Below, in pieces: positions 1 through 30,968 of a DNA stretch of 64,000 nucleotides; the stretch's first letter is position 1; each line of letters opens with the position of its first letter. The translations under genes were made by a program, and so were the position numbers. The notes below the pieces were generated by a model that worked only from the letters and a program-made list of their open reading frames with translations, had not been told where the DNA came from and searched no databases. This DNA is from Syngnathus acus. Taxonomy: Eukaryota > Chordata > Actinopteri > Syngnathiformes > Syngnathidae. The stretch lies in NCBI RefSeq assembly GCF_901709675.1, contig NC_051092.1, forward strand, positions 5,212,491-5,276,490, written 5' to 3'.

Positions 1-944
1 CATTTTTGAGGGAAGGGGTCTTGCATGATTTTTTTTTTTTTTTATGTTGTGTGGATGTGGGACAAAGATTGGTGCACTTTTCCTCGCTAACATCACATTG
101 TTAAAATAAACCAGGAAAATTACTTTTTTTTTTAACTTTACCAATTTGGTGATTTGCCATTTCTGCTTCACACGAGCCACAAAATTGCGAAACTCTTTCA
201 CAAAATCAGGCCGCTTTCCTTCAATGTAGCACAGTTGGGACTTGTGGATTCTTGTTTTGGCTTTTCTTTTGTCACACAAGCAGAACAAGAGAAGATGATG
301 CGGTGAGTGTCAGCTGGCTGATCGCTCTTTTTTGTGTGTAAAGATGGCCTTTGTTTTACGTCATGTATTTATGGAAGCCAAAATCATTGCAGGGAGCGAG
401 CTGTTGGTGACGGCCACCATGTTTGTAGTCTTTTTGACCGACTGCTACAACTTTTGTCAACTTGTTCTCTTTTCACAGTTGAAGTTTGGAGCAGAAAGTT
501 TGATCGATGCACAAATGGGATGACTTTTCACGTTCCGTTTGATTCACTCGACCTTTTTATGCTATCTCTGTTTTCCCCATTTCTGCCTTGTTGTCAAATA
601 GGTGATCTTCTATACATGCCTTGAAAATGTAACGTTTAAAAATAGGAAAAGAATGTCCTTTGCATGTATGCATGTACTTTGTCCATATTTGATTTTCTTT
701 TTTTTTTTGGTCATGCATCTGGTTGCCCATGTGGCCCTCGGGTAGCACTGCTGAAAAATTGCGGCCTCCTCCAGCATCGATGCGGACACCTGACAAAGAT
801 GAATTTGTTCTAAAATGGAATAAGTTTACTTTTACTGTCATTCTCCTTTTTATGCTTTTTATAAGATGCTTTCGTACTTCTTCACACTCGACATACTCTG
901 AGAAGTCCGAGCTCACGTTAGTCCTCGACTTGCGCCCCCTTTAG
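1..944 (+). other. Presumed upstream intron of ppip5k1
   Basis: No exon could be supported here. The stretch is T-rich and ends in a normal pyrimidine-rich acceptor (CCCCTTTAG) before the exon at 945. A small patch at about 723-790 (GTAGCACTGCTGAAAAATTG, then CCTCCTCCAGCAT) matches in layout a second patch at 38841-38886, so it is a dispersed repeat fragment and not an exon. Confidence 0.6.
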
Positions 945-1438
945 GTTTCGAAGGCTGCTCGATGGTGCCCTCTATCTACCCGCTGGAGACGCTGCACAAC
1001 TTGCTCTCGCTGAAGCAAGTGGATGAGTTCCTCAACGCCGTGTGCGAGAGCGGCAGCGAGGCCCACGCCAAGACCATGAAGGGTACACACACACACGCAC
1101 CAGTCATTGATTGGCCGACCGGTCAACATGGCCGCCACGCTACAAAGTAACCGATGTGCCACAGCGCTGTCGGGACTTTTCGACTCGCAGAGCCGGACGT
1201 CGCTGGACAGCCCCCAAGCGCCGGGCTCCGAGCCGTCGCTGCGACCGCCCGGCCGGCCTCTTTGGCGTGAGTGCCGCCTTTTGCAGACTCGCCGGGGTTA
1301 TGATCACGCGTTCATGATCGATTTTTCTGTGCTTTTGAAGACAAAGAGGCGAGCGTCCCCTCCAGCGCCGTGTCCAGCGCCGGCCCTTCCTCCCCCATCG
1401 TGGAGAACCCGGCCCTCAGCTTCAACTTGAGCGAGTGA
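945..1438 (+). CDS. ppip5k1: ppip5k1, last three coding exons (3' end of gene)
   Basis: Carboxy-terminal part of inositol hexakisphosphate and diphosphoinositol-pentakisphosphate kinase 1, a cytosolic enzyme that makes inositol pyrophosphates. Exons are 945-1082, 1165-1266 and 1341-1438, each bounded by AG and GT and joined in phase 1, ending in TGA at 1436-1438. The first exon encodes [20 protein letters not shown] followed by VDEFL, a signature I know from the tail after the phosphatase-like domain of PPIP5K proteins. The second has [16 protein letters not shown], and the third has [16 protein letters not shown], which resembles the serine-rich PPIP5K1 tail (VSSAGPSSP) more than PPIP5K2. 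The protein ends early at [10 protein letters not shown], so this copy or isoform lacks the long repeat-rich tail of mammalian PPIP5K1. Kinase and phosphatase domains lie outside the window to the left. Family assignment is confident; the fish paralogue (a or b) is not resolved. Confidence 0.85.
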
Positions 1439-2040
1439 CACACAGGGTTTCTTGTTTGATGCACTTTAGGATCACTCCCACTTTGTTGACGTCGACTGCA
1501 GCAATTAGACAGCACCCAAATCTGAACACCGGTTGTGCCTTGAGCTTTTTATTTTGTTTTCATTGTTAGCTGCTAAAGATTTTGGAGCAGCAACGTTTCA
1601 ACTATTTTTTTGTTTTGGAAATGTTCAAGTAGTTTCACAAATGTCCACTTTGGGGAAGTTTTTGCTTTACGTCCAACATTTATTTGAAAATCCAAACATC
1701 TTGCTGACAACGACTCAACTTTTTGTTGAGATGAATGTTTAGTTTGCCAGCAATCAAATTAGATGTGATTGTTTTGATTTTCCTGTTCTCAGAATTTATG
1801 TTTTTGCTCACTAGTTTGTATGCACCGATGCTGCCATTCAAAACGTTGACTGAAGCACTGACGTTCGTGTGAACAGAACTAGAACAAAATGTTTGTCGGG
1901 TTGATTCAACGGCGAATCGCTTTGGATGTCATGTTTGTTGTTATTGTTTCATGATGTTTTTATTTCTAAAGAAAAGTCAGCCAAAGTGTTAACGTACCAA
2001 AACGCAGAAATAAAAGCAGTTCACATTCTTCACCTTTGAC
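1439..2040 (+). other. 3' UTR of ppip5k1 with poly(A) signal
   Basis: AT-rich untranslated sequence following the stop codon. A canonical AATAAA lies at 2009-2014, followed by a T-rich stretch (TTTGACTTTTTTT) that fits a cleavage and downstream element. The repeats start just after, supporting this as the end of the transcript. Cleavage position is inferred. Confidence 0.6.
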
Positions 2041-2069
2041 TTTTTTTGGGGGATCGCACAAAAATAAGT

Positions 2070-2190
2070 GCCACCCCTGCCCTCACCCCAACTTTCTGAT
2101 TGGCTGTTTAATCTGTGGCATCACTTGAACACTCCATTAGGTACACCGCCATTTTCAAGTGTACGTAATAACAGGCCACTTTATTAGGAA
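2070..2190 (+). repeat. Arm-like copy of a foldback repeat (copy 1)
   Basis: This segment (GTGCCACCCCTGCCCTCACC through CCACTTTATTAG) recurs in the same orientation at about 2420-2512 and as its reverse complement at about 2535-2655. It contains TCTGATTGGCTG and TTAGGTACACCGCCATTTTC, both matched in the other copies with scattered mismatches. The copies flank a separate hairpin at 2211-2407. Confidence 0.8.
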
Positions 2191-2210
2191 AATATGGTCA
2201 AAGGTTACAG

Positions 2211-2407
2211 GTGTCAAGCTCTAGTCCTCGGGGCCGCATTCCAACATGTTTTCCAAGACTCCCTCGTTAAGTGCACCTGCGTGAAAAGTTTTAGCTCCTG
2301 CGGAACGTGAAAGGAGCTAAAACTTTTCACGCAGGTGTGTTTAACGAGGGTAACTCGGAAAACATATTGGAACGCGGCCCCTCGAGGACTGGAGGTCGAC
2401 ACCCCTG
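2211..2407. repeat. Foldback MITE-like hairpin of about 197 bp
   Basis: The left arm (2215-2300, GTCAAGCTCTAGTCCTCGG onward) and the right arm (2309-2403) are reverse complements with few mismatches; both carry ACCTGCGTGAAAAGTTTTAG or its complement, separated by an 8-10 nt loop. The ends GGTGTCAAGC and its counterpart CGACACCCC resemble the terminal repeats of fish elements that begin CAGGTGTCAAACTC. It is almost wholly self-complementary. Confidence 0.8.
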
Positions 2408-2419
2408 GTTTAAGTGAAA

Positions 2420-2655
2420 AGTGCCACACCCGCCCTCACCCCCACTTTCTGATTGGCTGTTCGATCTGTGACGTCACTCGGACACTCTATTAGGTACACT
2501 GCCATTTTCAGGTTTGTTCATTTCACTAATAAAGTGGCCTGTTATTACGTACACTTGAATATGGCGGTGTACCTAATAGAGTGTCCAAGTGACGCCACAG
2601 ATCAAACAGCCAATCAGAAAGTAGGGGTGAGGGTGGGTGTGGCACTTTTGACTTT
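2420..2655. repeat. Foldback repeat, arms copy 2 and inverted copy 3
   Basis: Two head-to-head arms. The left arm repeats the 2070-2165 segment directly; the right arm (2535-2655, CTAATAAAGTGGCCTG to GGGTGTGGCAC) is the reverse complement of the whole of copy 1. CTAATAAAGTGGCC is a motif common in fish dispersed repeats. Together with copy 1 and the internal hairpin this looks like a nested insertion. Confidence 0.8.
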
Positions 2656-4133
2656 AACTCTAACCCTCACCCTGTGTTGCAAATTTTTCCATGATAAAAT
2701 TGTTTGATTGGTTCCACCGGGCTTTGAGTACTGACCACTATACTATGGAACCTTGGAAAAATGTCTAGTTATGTCTCCTTTATCGATTTGGTGTGTAGGT
2801 ATAATTATATGCTTAAAATGTTTCTTTTATTGATTTAACATGTGATTCTACTTGTCTGCTTATGTACTTTATTCAAAGAGGTTTGAGCATATCTGTTTTT
2901 GTAGCTAGGCAGGACTTTTTGTATTTCGACCCCATTTCTTCACTACTTTTAAAGAGCCATTCTGCAGGTCACTACAGGTTGAGAGTCATTATAATTACCT
3001 ACTACACAGCAAAGCAGCGGGTCTATTGAATGAGTCTTCAGATGTTCAGGTGGGGGGGTCACATTCTCAAACATCCCCCACCCAGATGACACTCTTCCTT
3101 TGTTCTCGCAGGTGAGATTACTGAGGTTTTACTGTGGGGCTGGGAGTCGAGGCATTGAGGAATGTGGGGGGTGATAGGAAATGAGTTGAAAAATAAACTC
3201 AACTGAAAAATAACACCAAAAGTGATCCCATATCAGGTGAAAACATTGTCGATTTTTGTTTTTCGTAAATTGAACACTGGTGCAACAATTGCATATCAGA
3301 GCATTATTGTCGCGATTTGTGGCGCAGCAATCTACACGATTGTCATGACCTTGCTAAACCAAGCAACAAGAAAGCATTAGATTGAGAACGTATGCAGCAT
3401 TTTTTCTTAGAACTTTGCTGATATTAGTCATTTAATCAGTGTTGAAACGTGATTAAAGTAACATGACACAAAATTGTCAAAACGTGTGCAAGCTTAAGTG
3501 CAAATGGGCAACACATTAAATTCAAAGGATCAAATAATTCATTTACACAGTATTACACAGAAAGTCGACTTGTTGTGCCATTATTAGATTAAAGCGAAGT
3601 ATGTTACATATTCCAAAAGGTGAGCGATGGGGTCGCCCGACTCAACGCAGTGGTAAAGTGAGCATAATTGAAGGGGAAATGCTAAGAAACCCCAAGTACT
3701 CGTATTGATACGACGTATATAAAATTTAAGGTCATCGTCGGGCTGTTTTTGAAATATCTTTGAAAGTAAATCAAATCAAGTTAGTTTTAGTCTACGACAC
3801 ATATATTTATATTTAGTTCTACTTTTGCATTTCTGTACTCCCACCTCAATTCAAAACGACTGAAAGTATACAGCCGAAAGAAGAGCCTTTGATTTTGCAC
3901 AAATATACAGTTGTGTCAGTCTACTGCAATTATATTCAAAGTAGATATGAAAACCTTTCAACATTGGAGTTTTCACAGACTATTTGATAGTGTCATTTAT
4001 TGTGAAAGCTTTAACCGGATATGTGTTTGTCGGGCATATTTGACTTTTATGTGGACGGGGCCGGTGTGGGGGAGTTCAGGTCTGCTCGGACTTTGGAGGT
4101 TGGAAGTTTGGTTTTGCCGTCTGTGAGAAGACG
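2656..4133 (+). other. Intergenic sequence and lamb1 5' flank
   Basis: No gene recognised. The last 120 bp before the lamb1 start (from about 4010) are GC-richer than the rest (GTGGACGGGGCCGGTGTGGG, then a purine/T-rich leader) and are the likely promoter-proximal and 5' UTR sequence. No TATA box was seen at a convincing distance; the transcription start is not determined. Confidence 0.4.
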
Positions 4134-23199
<19,066 letters not shown>

Positions 23200-23610
23200 A
23201 GTTAAAGGTCACTGCTTGCTAAAGGAACATCTTTTTTACTTTTTTATCTGAATCAAAAAGGCCATGAAAAAAACATTTCAAATATGCATTTGTAACTACT
23301 GAATAGAATTGTTTGACCTTATGTTAACGTGTCCATTTGGGATCAACACTGTACAAGAAGTGGATTCTTTGGGTTTTCTATGAATGTAATTGTTGTGTCA
23401 CTGACCATTTATTTGACCAAATTTTGGATTGTTTGATCATTGGACTGCAAGAATTGTTAAATTCTTCACACGTGGCCACAAGTTAGGAATCAAGATTTAT
23501 TCTATTTGAAAGTTGCATGTTTTTTAAAAAACACATGGTCCAATATATTTCTTTTTGATCTTTGCATCATACTAATTGATCCTGAAAAGCAGATAATAAA
23601 TGATTTTAAC
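23200..23610 (+). other. 3' UTR of lamb1 with poly(A) signal
   Basis: Untranslated AT-rich sequence after the lamb1 TAA at 23197-23199. AATAAA occurs at 23595-23600 (GATAATAAATG), and the repeat insertion begins shortly after. The cleavage site itself is inferred. Confidence 0.6.
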
Positions 23611-23762
23611 CTGGAGTCACAACAGAGTCAAATTCCTTGTTTGGCATGCTCATCCAGAGCCAACAAGTCAGTGAAGCAGCGGTAAAAGCCAGCTAACTAA
23701 TTGCCAGCAAAATAGCATTAGCATCAAAGCCGTATTCCGATGGTAACTTTGTTAAACGATGC

Positions 23763-24063
23763 ATGATGAAGGCGGCTGAACTTGTATGTCCCGAGAAACG
23801 ACAAGCTTTTGCTAAAATTAGCCTGACGAGGAATACTATAGCAGAGAGGATTTCGGACCTATCAGCAGATTTAGACAGCCAATTGAAACAGAGTCAAGTT
23901 CAGGTTCATGTCTGTTCTTGGTGTTGGATTTTGTCAAATAAATTTCCCCCAAAATGCGACTTAAACTCCGGTGCGACATATATGTTTTTTTCCTCTTTAT
24001 TGTGCATTTTATGGCTGATGCGACTTGTACTCCGGAGCGACTTTTAGTCCAAAAAATACGGTA
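23763..24063 (+). mobile_element. hAT-type transposase fragment joined to MITE terminus
   Basis: An open stretch at about 23763-23905 encodes AAELVCPEKRQAFAKISLTR followed by NTIAERISDLSADL. I recognise this as the domain found in hAT/ZBED-like transposases and their GTF2IRD2-type relatives, where a KRxxF...ISLSxxTVxRRI pattern recurs. It runs straight into a non-coding end (AAATGCGACTTAAACTCCGG, GCGACTTTTAGTCC, AATACGGTAA) that also exists alone at 27760-27921 and, inverted, at 51390-51560. The rest of the transposase is missing, so this is a relic. Its family placement is by pattern memory and moderately sure. Confidence 0.55.
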
Positions 24064-24847
24064 ATTTGATTTGTACTGACTACATGAAGATATGCTGTTA
24101 TCCAACTGCATGAAGTTATTTGATAAAATGAATGAAATTCTTGATTCGCTATTTCTTTATATTAATCAAGTTAATTGTGAAGGTTTGCTGGAGTTCAAAA
24201 TGTGTTATGATAAATTGGAGCAACAAACAATCTATTGGAATCAGTCATCTTTGTTGTTGACAGTCGCCTCAAACACTGAAGTCGGAACTAGGAAAATCCG
24301 ACTGGGCTAAATCAGAGTTACCACCATCCTCGAATGTGGCATTACTACACACGCTTTGTTTTACGTTTAATTTGACAGTAAACCTTAACAGGGAGAGGCA
24401 TTTAATATCTTGTAGCATCTTTTCTGAAAAATTATTTACTATTTGCCAAACTGCTGTTTATTGTAATCGTACCTACTCAGCCAGGTGATGGCTTGATTGG
24501 CAAACTATTTGGCACCAATGTTATTAGGGGAGGGGGGGGGGCACACTTCAGAATCGGGCTGAGCTAGAAATGCATTCTTGTTCATACCATATTTCTCCTG
24601 CATTTTTATTAATTCATTAAAGCGGTTTACAAAATGTATTATCACAAATTATTGTATTAAAATTAATCGACTCCAAACTTTGTGAATGGGTCTATGGTTG
24701 CTGTCCATGTTGGCCAATGGTCAGGTGATCAGACCAGGCTACACAATTACCTCTCGCCTCAGCTAGGCTAGCCTTTAGCTGTTGAAGGGTATTAAAATTG
24801 ATGTAAAATCACAATTCAAGAAATCTCAACTCGACTGAGTCGTTCAT

Positions 24848-27800
24848 TCATAATATGATGTAACGGGTAAGCCCTCCTCCTCGCATCTCTTGCAGGCGTT
24901 GGCAGTGTCGCAACATATTCAGAATTCCATGAAGTCGTTTATCCACCTTCATCTGAGTGAATTCGCGAAAATCATCTTCCACCACGAAATATTGACCTGA
25001 AACAAAAACAGCCGTGAAGCTAGTTGGCATTCAGAGCTGGCAGAAAAGCTATTATCTCAGCAAGGGCATGCATGTAGTTGTAGTGCACACCACGATCACA
25101 ATATGTATTTAAGAGGGGTGCAACGGTACAGATAACCCACAGTCCCACAGTTTGTACCTCGGTTTTTGCTCCGTGGTTTTCGGTTCGGTTTTGGTACACC
25201 TTTTTATGCGTACAAAAACACGTTTTTCTATAAAGTATTGATTTGTTTTGCTTCTCAGCAGCATTTTCTAAAAGTCTGGGATTAAAGTTAAAGTCCCAAA
25301 AGTCCCAATGATCGTCGTCACACACACATATTTGGGTGTGGTGAAATTTGTCCTCTGCATTTAACCCATCCCCGTGACATTTTAAGCATATAATTAATTA
25401 TACCTGCACACCAAATCAATAAAGAAGACATAACTAGACATTTTTATAAATGGTGATGACATAGGTTTTATAACTTCATGATCTGATATGTATTTCTGTG
25501 CACTTTGAAATAAATGTTTGTTGATATATTGCCTAAATAGCATAACGACCATTAAGGAACTGTTTAATGCATGCCTGATGTTATTCTAATTCACGGACAC
25601 GGCTCAAGGTGTCTAAGAATGTTTTGTGCTTAAGTCTGTTTGCACGAGTGAGTGTGCAAACATGGTCATCAATGGGCCGGCGAGCAAGCGTACAGGAGCT
25701 TTCATATGCTAATTTGACTCGCGTGGATGATCATTAGTACATGCCTTGGTTCTTTCTTTCGGTTCCCTCATGATTCCATAAAATCATATGTTCACATAAT
25801 TGGAATTAAGACATCAGAAACAACGCCAGTACCGTGAAAAAATCATTTACAGTCCTAAATAGTAAATAAAATGACTCCGTGACTCTTCATCCCAATGTGA
25901 CACATTACAGCTTCAATAATAGCAGGGGCGATAAGGAAAGTATTTCATTAGTTGACTTCGTTACTCAAGTATACTATACAGAATTTAAGTATAGCTACTC
26001 CGAGCAGTGGTGCTCATTGCTCGGAAGGAACCCGAGAGCTTGCACTTAGAGGCTATTGCCCGTAATGTAATTCGCTTGGATTTTTTTTTTTTTTGTACCT
26101 TTGGTCTCTTTTGTCTCTTGATCCTTGAAGCGCTGGTACAACTTGCGTGCATGGTTGTTTAAAGTTTTCACAGGCTGGTGAACAATTTTATATTTTGCTG
26201 CTGCAGTTGCATTAATGTTCTGCACTGCTTTGTTGATTTGATCATATGGCACCCGTCCCTTCATATACCTGAGTAAGGCAGAACAGAAGTTCAGTCTTTC
26301 CATTTTTGACAGTGATACAAGACAAAATACTGCACACATAGAAATACAATACACATATACTGTACATTCAGTGGTACTTCAACTTATGAACGCATTTTAA
26401 ATTGAATCATTACGTTTTTGGAAGTAGAAACATTTGGAAGTAGACGCAATGTGTCCCAAAGGAATCACTGAAAAAGCAAATCATAAAAAAAAAATCACTC
26501 CTCAAAGTCCTCCTTTTACGAAACCCCTGCCACTGAAAAAATAAAACACACGAGTGCACCTGAATTTAGCACAATGTTCATAAATCTTTGGCAAATGTTA
26601 CAATTTGAAATATTTAGAATCTTGAAAATACATTTTTACATTCTTACCATCATAATTGCTTTTTCAGATTTAGTGTTTGTTTTTTGGAAGAAAAGTACTG
26701 TTTATATATTTGAGTTATCCTACTGAAAATCCTAAAGTGGCTAAAACTACCAGGCGCAAATTCCTTGTGGGTGTTTAACATACTTGGTAAATAAAATGAT
26801 TCTCATTCTGATTGAGTAGATAAATTAAAGGTATACTTACGAGGGGATAACTTCAAACTCTGCGAGAGTGATGAACGGTATTTCTTTGACATGGCTCTTG
26901 AGTTTACTTTTAATTTCCTGCTGGCTGGATTCCACCTCTGGCTCTTGGTTTTGTTTCATTATCTGCTCATTTTCTCTAAAATGAGATGATTACAAAACAT
27001 TTTGAAAATACATTCTTACAATCATTAATTTCATGAAGTATAATAAATCATTGTAAAAGGGAAATAATAACAAGAGTCTTTCAATTAACATTTAGGATAA
27101 GAACCATTTAACTAGTTTCCAACTCTACTTTCTCTTTCTGAACACTGGATTTTAAAATTGCTGATCTTTCCCAAAAATCTCGATTTATTACCAATCGTCC
27201 AGTGCCACTCATGTATATATTAAGGCCACTACTATGTAATCCCAGCTGGCCATGAAAACTTTTCATAATTTGCTGTGTGATGTATAATTGCCAATTCAGA
27301 ATGAGCAGTTTTATTTCGACAAAAAAATAAGTAGCAAATATTTTCCTGACTTTTGGGGACATTTTTGAGGCAAATGAGCAGGTACGTTGTCCTTAAGATG
27401 TTGGAGACTCTCCAAATTATTTCCTGTTAACTCTTCAAGAGCCTGAAATAGAAAGAAATGCACATTTCAAACCCATTCAAGACAGCTAATATTTTCAATA
27501 AATTGTGGACTTTCATTCATTTAGCATCTCCAATAAATTCGACAGGGAGGACAGCAGAGCAAAGCCAGTAGCATCATACACATCAACAATAAAGGATGCT
27601 TTACAGAAGTGCAGAAAATATGGCCCTGACTCACATGAAGCAAGAAAATTAGGGGAGGGGGGACGGGAAGAGCGATCATCATCGCTTGCTGTGTTGGCTC
27701 AGATGTTGAGCTCTTGTTTTGTGAAATAAAGAGCCGGTTACCAAACCCACGTCTTGCCTGTCATGTCTGTTCTTGGTGTTGGATTTTGTCGAATAAATTT

Positions 27801-28371
27801 CCCACAAAATGCGACTTAAACTCCGGTGCGACTTATATATGGTTTTCCCCCCCTTTATGGTGCATTTAATGGCTGATGCGACTTGTACTCCGGAGCGACT
27901 TTTAGTCCGAAAAATACGGTATATAATGAATTATTTAGTTAATGGGAGCGCAATTCTACTGCCTGCGGTACAATCAACCGCCACTAGAGGCATTGTTTTT
28001 GGCAAACGACCCACTTCTGTACCAGACTACTGAGCTGACTAAAAGTAGCTGACAAAACTGCAGACTCCAGTTTACCTTTAAGTGACTGAGCTGGTCTTTT
28101 TGTTGGCCAACACTTTTTTCAAACTCCACCAGAAGTCTCTCAAGTGCATCAAGTTCTCGGTTAAGTTTTTTCCTCTTATCTGGGCATACATCTAGATGTA
28201 AAAAGAAAGCAAAATAATCAGTCCTCAAAAAGTATATAGTAGTTACGCTAAGGACAACAAGTGTGTCCAATAAACAATCTTACCTGCAAGTGACAAATCC
28301 AACATGCGCTGGACAGATGAAATCTGGTCATCAATATGGTGGCTGATACTCTCCAGGTCACTCATTTTCTT
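24848..28371 (-). CDS. ska1: Spindle and kinetochore-associated protein 1, complete
   Basis: Microtubule-binding subunit of the SKA complex, which couples kinetochores to spindle microtubules in mitosis. Coding exons on the minus strand: 28365-28284, 28191-28076, 27442-27351, 26975-26841, 26268-26099, 24996-24848. They sum to 744 nt, 247 residues plus TGA, close to human SKA1 (255), and every junction is in phase. Residues 1 to about 90 form the coiled-coil trimerisation part (SLADVCPDKRKKLNRELDAL, then HLKDNVPAHLPQ). The C-terminal winged-helix microtubule-binding domain starts with EIPFITLAEFEVIPSYMKGR and includes YKIVHQP, RFKDQETKETKG, YFVVEDDFREFTQMK and the terminal RGGGLTRYIIL. Start ATG at 28365 follows an AG at 28372-28373, suggesting an upstream non-coding exon. 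Exons are in a convergent orientation with lamb1. Confidence 0.93.
25113..25215. repeat. hAT-terminus-like repeat fragment in ska1 intron 5
   Basis: GTGCAACGGTACAGATAACC, GTACCTCGGTTTTTG and TTCGGTTCGGTTTTGGTACA are phrases of a dispersed hAT-like element seen widely in fish. Only a fragment is present, with no coding sequence. Confidence 0.45.
27760..27922 (+). mobile_element. MITE terminus copy, ska1 intron 2
   Basis: CATGTCTGTTCTTGGTGTTG, AAATGCGACTTAAACTCCGG, GACTTGTACTCCGGAGCGAC and TTAGTCCGAAAAATACGGTA match the non-coding end of the element at 23905-24063 almost base for base in the same orientation. No transposase sequence is attached here. Confidence 0.75.
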
Positions 28372-30968
28372 CTGACAAAAAGAAATGGACATAGGAGACA
28401 GTTGCAGTCAGCAACCAGTTCACCTGGGGAGGATACAAACTAACTTTTTTTGACGTTGAGGTAGAGATTACTACTGGAGAATGTAGAAGTCAATGTTAAT
28501 TATTATGCATCAGTGACTGTTTCTGATCCAATTGGAACAAAATAATAATAATAATTCAAAGTTCAAATCTTGTTATTCCAAAACCACCCAGGCTATCCAA
28601 GCAAAGTACATTAACACAAATCTGATTTGCATTTCAAAATAAAAAGCCTCTGAATTCCTGAGTTACTTCTGACTTGAAAAATTTCGAAGTATAGTCGCAA
28701 AAATGGTTTCCATTCTTAGTCATGTTAATTCAAAAAACCGCAATGGAATGCAGGCTGACTACAGCCATGATTTGGTCAAAAATGAGTAAATAACTAAAAG
28801 ATTTAAGTCGTACAAGTAAGTTTATGTTTGCCGATGGTAACGATCAGATTAGGCCACCGCGCTTGCATTGACTACAATCGACACAAACCAAACAGTAAAT
28901 GTTTTCGCACTATTTATATATATTTTTGTGTTCTTACTTGTTCTGTTTTCCCTTACGCTTGGCGCTCCGTGGTTCAATTTCTTCTTCGTTGGTACGCCTT
29001 CTAATCGAGTCCGACAGGCTATGCACAATGCTGCCCTCTGTTGGCATTTTATCCTCTTTTATTCTATGCTAAAATTCTTATCGCATAATTTAATTGTTGT
29101 CATACTAAATAGCACGAGTGAATGTTTTCTCTATTCCGATTTTCCATTGTTCTACAATCATATTCTTGTAATTCTGAAAACACATGAGATTAATACCAAC
29201 CAATAATAAGCATTAAGTGAGAATGCGTGCAGGACAACATTACACACGCACCCAAGATTGGATATAACGGGCATGCATGAAGAACTGAAATCTTGTCCTG
29301 GTCTTTGTGTCAGTTTGTCAGCATTTCTGTATTCTCACATCTCCATGATGGTTTCTTCTAAGGTCGATATGTACTGAGGTGACAATTGATGACACTGACT
29401 TCTTTGTAAACATCCAATCAAAGACCTGATGACTCCCAGTGCCCCTGTGACCCTTTCACAACATCAAGTGAAAATGTGTGTACATGTGTTTGTGTGTCTC
29501 TAGTCTCTCCTCTCTCCAGTGTAATTATGATGTCAATACATGTGTTTGTTTGCCAGTGGTGGAGTAGACCTATTATGGATTTGAAAAGGTGCCTTCAAGC
29601 ATTTTGTTCCAAGGCGCAGTGCTGACAAATGCTGTCATCCGATCACTGTCTGGCGATTAATGTCAAAAATAATGAGCCGAAACCACAAGGTAAACGCCCC
29701 CCAAAAAACAAACAATAAAACTAAAGCGATGTAGGAATGAAGGTGATGTGATGAGGTTTGACAGAGTGAACAGGTTTGGTGCAGTTGCTTCTGTTTTGTT
29801 TATTTTTTTCTGTTTTATTTTTGGAGAACTAATTAATGCTTAACTTGGCCCAAGGGTGACAACTGTTGTTCCTGTATGCTCGGCAGTAGTTGTACTGTGT
29901 ATTTATGCCGATACAGAGAATGAGCATGTATACAAATTATTTTATTACATCCACCTAAACTTTATATTCCGAACAATAACTGCACCATTGTTAAAAAAAA
30001 AATTCTAGTCATTTTGATTGTAGCCAAGTACATACGTGTACACAATAACTACTACATTTTCAGTGTGGTGTTCATCAAGGCTTAAAATAATATTTTTCCT
30101 TTGAGGAACAGTTTTGCTAATCAGTTTCTTCATTTGAGGGTCAACGTACTCATTGTTTTGCAGATATTTTTTTAGGTTAACCCCAGGGATCTATAGCAAG
30201 GGTTTTATTAAATATAAATCTAACAATTAAGTGGGGGAGTTGAATGGATGGCTGCAGCTATTGAATATTTCAGTATTTAAATATCGCACTGAAAATTATA
30301 TATTGAACAACATGTATGATGTTGGTCTGTGGCGTAGGTGTTATTACATACATAGAGCCATCATTGCGTTGTCGCAATGTTCTTTTTGGTAAACCCCTGA
30401 TCATAAAATGATTATTGTATTTTGCAACAGCGTTTAAAACAATTCCGTATTCAGAATGGCAAAACAGTAACAATGCTTCTGCTAATTATCTTAATATGTT
30501 TTCAAATCATTGAATATCTGGCTTTTTAAAACGTTCTGGGCACTATAAAGCTCTATAAATAACATGTCTAATGAGTATTGAGGTCAAAATGTATCATTTT
30601 CCGGGAATTTTCTTTTTTCGACAGACAACGTCGTGGTGGCTGAACCATGGCCCATCTGCGGCTGTGATAGGATTGTGGCGACAATGATGAAGACGATGAA
30701 GATTATGATGGAGGGGAATTAGTTTTCGATCAGCTGGACTGTCAGATCATTGTGCTGCATCTCACCTCTATGTCTGTGTGCCTGATCAATACCAACAGTT
30801 CACAGTCCATTAGCAACTCGTTCGCTCCTCCCTCTTTCTATCTTTCTCTCTCCCGCCATAAGAATCACAGTTATCAATATTACTGCCTCCCCTACGCAAC
30901 TTCACAACTATATCTCCTTGATACCTCCATTTTATATCAGTATTTGCCCTATTTTTTGAGCACATTGC

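Noticed and set aside
723-944. Open frame before the ppip5k1 exons
   Set aside because: Its core shares a block layout with the repeat fragment at 38820-38890, and it has no suitable splice donor. It is repeat plus intron.
27505-27729. Open frame with KFDREDSRAKPVASY on the plus strand of ska1 intron 2
   Set aside because: It is opposite to ska1, has no recognisable domain, and ends close to a MITE copy. It could not be tied to splice signals.
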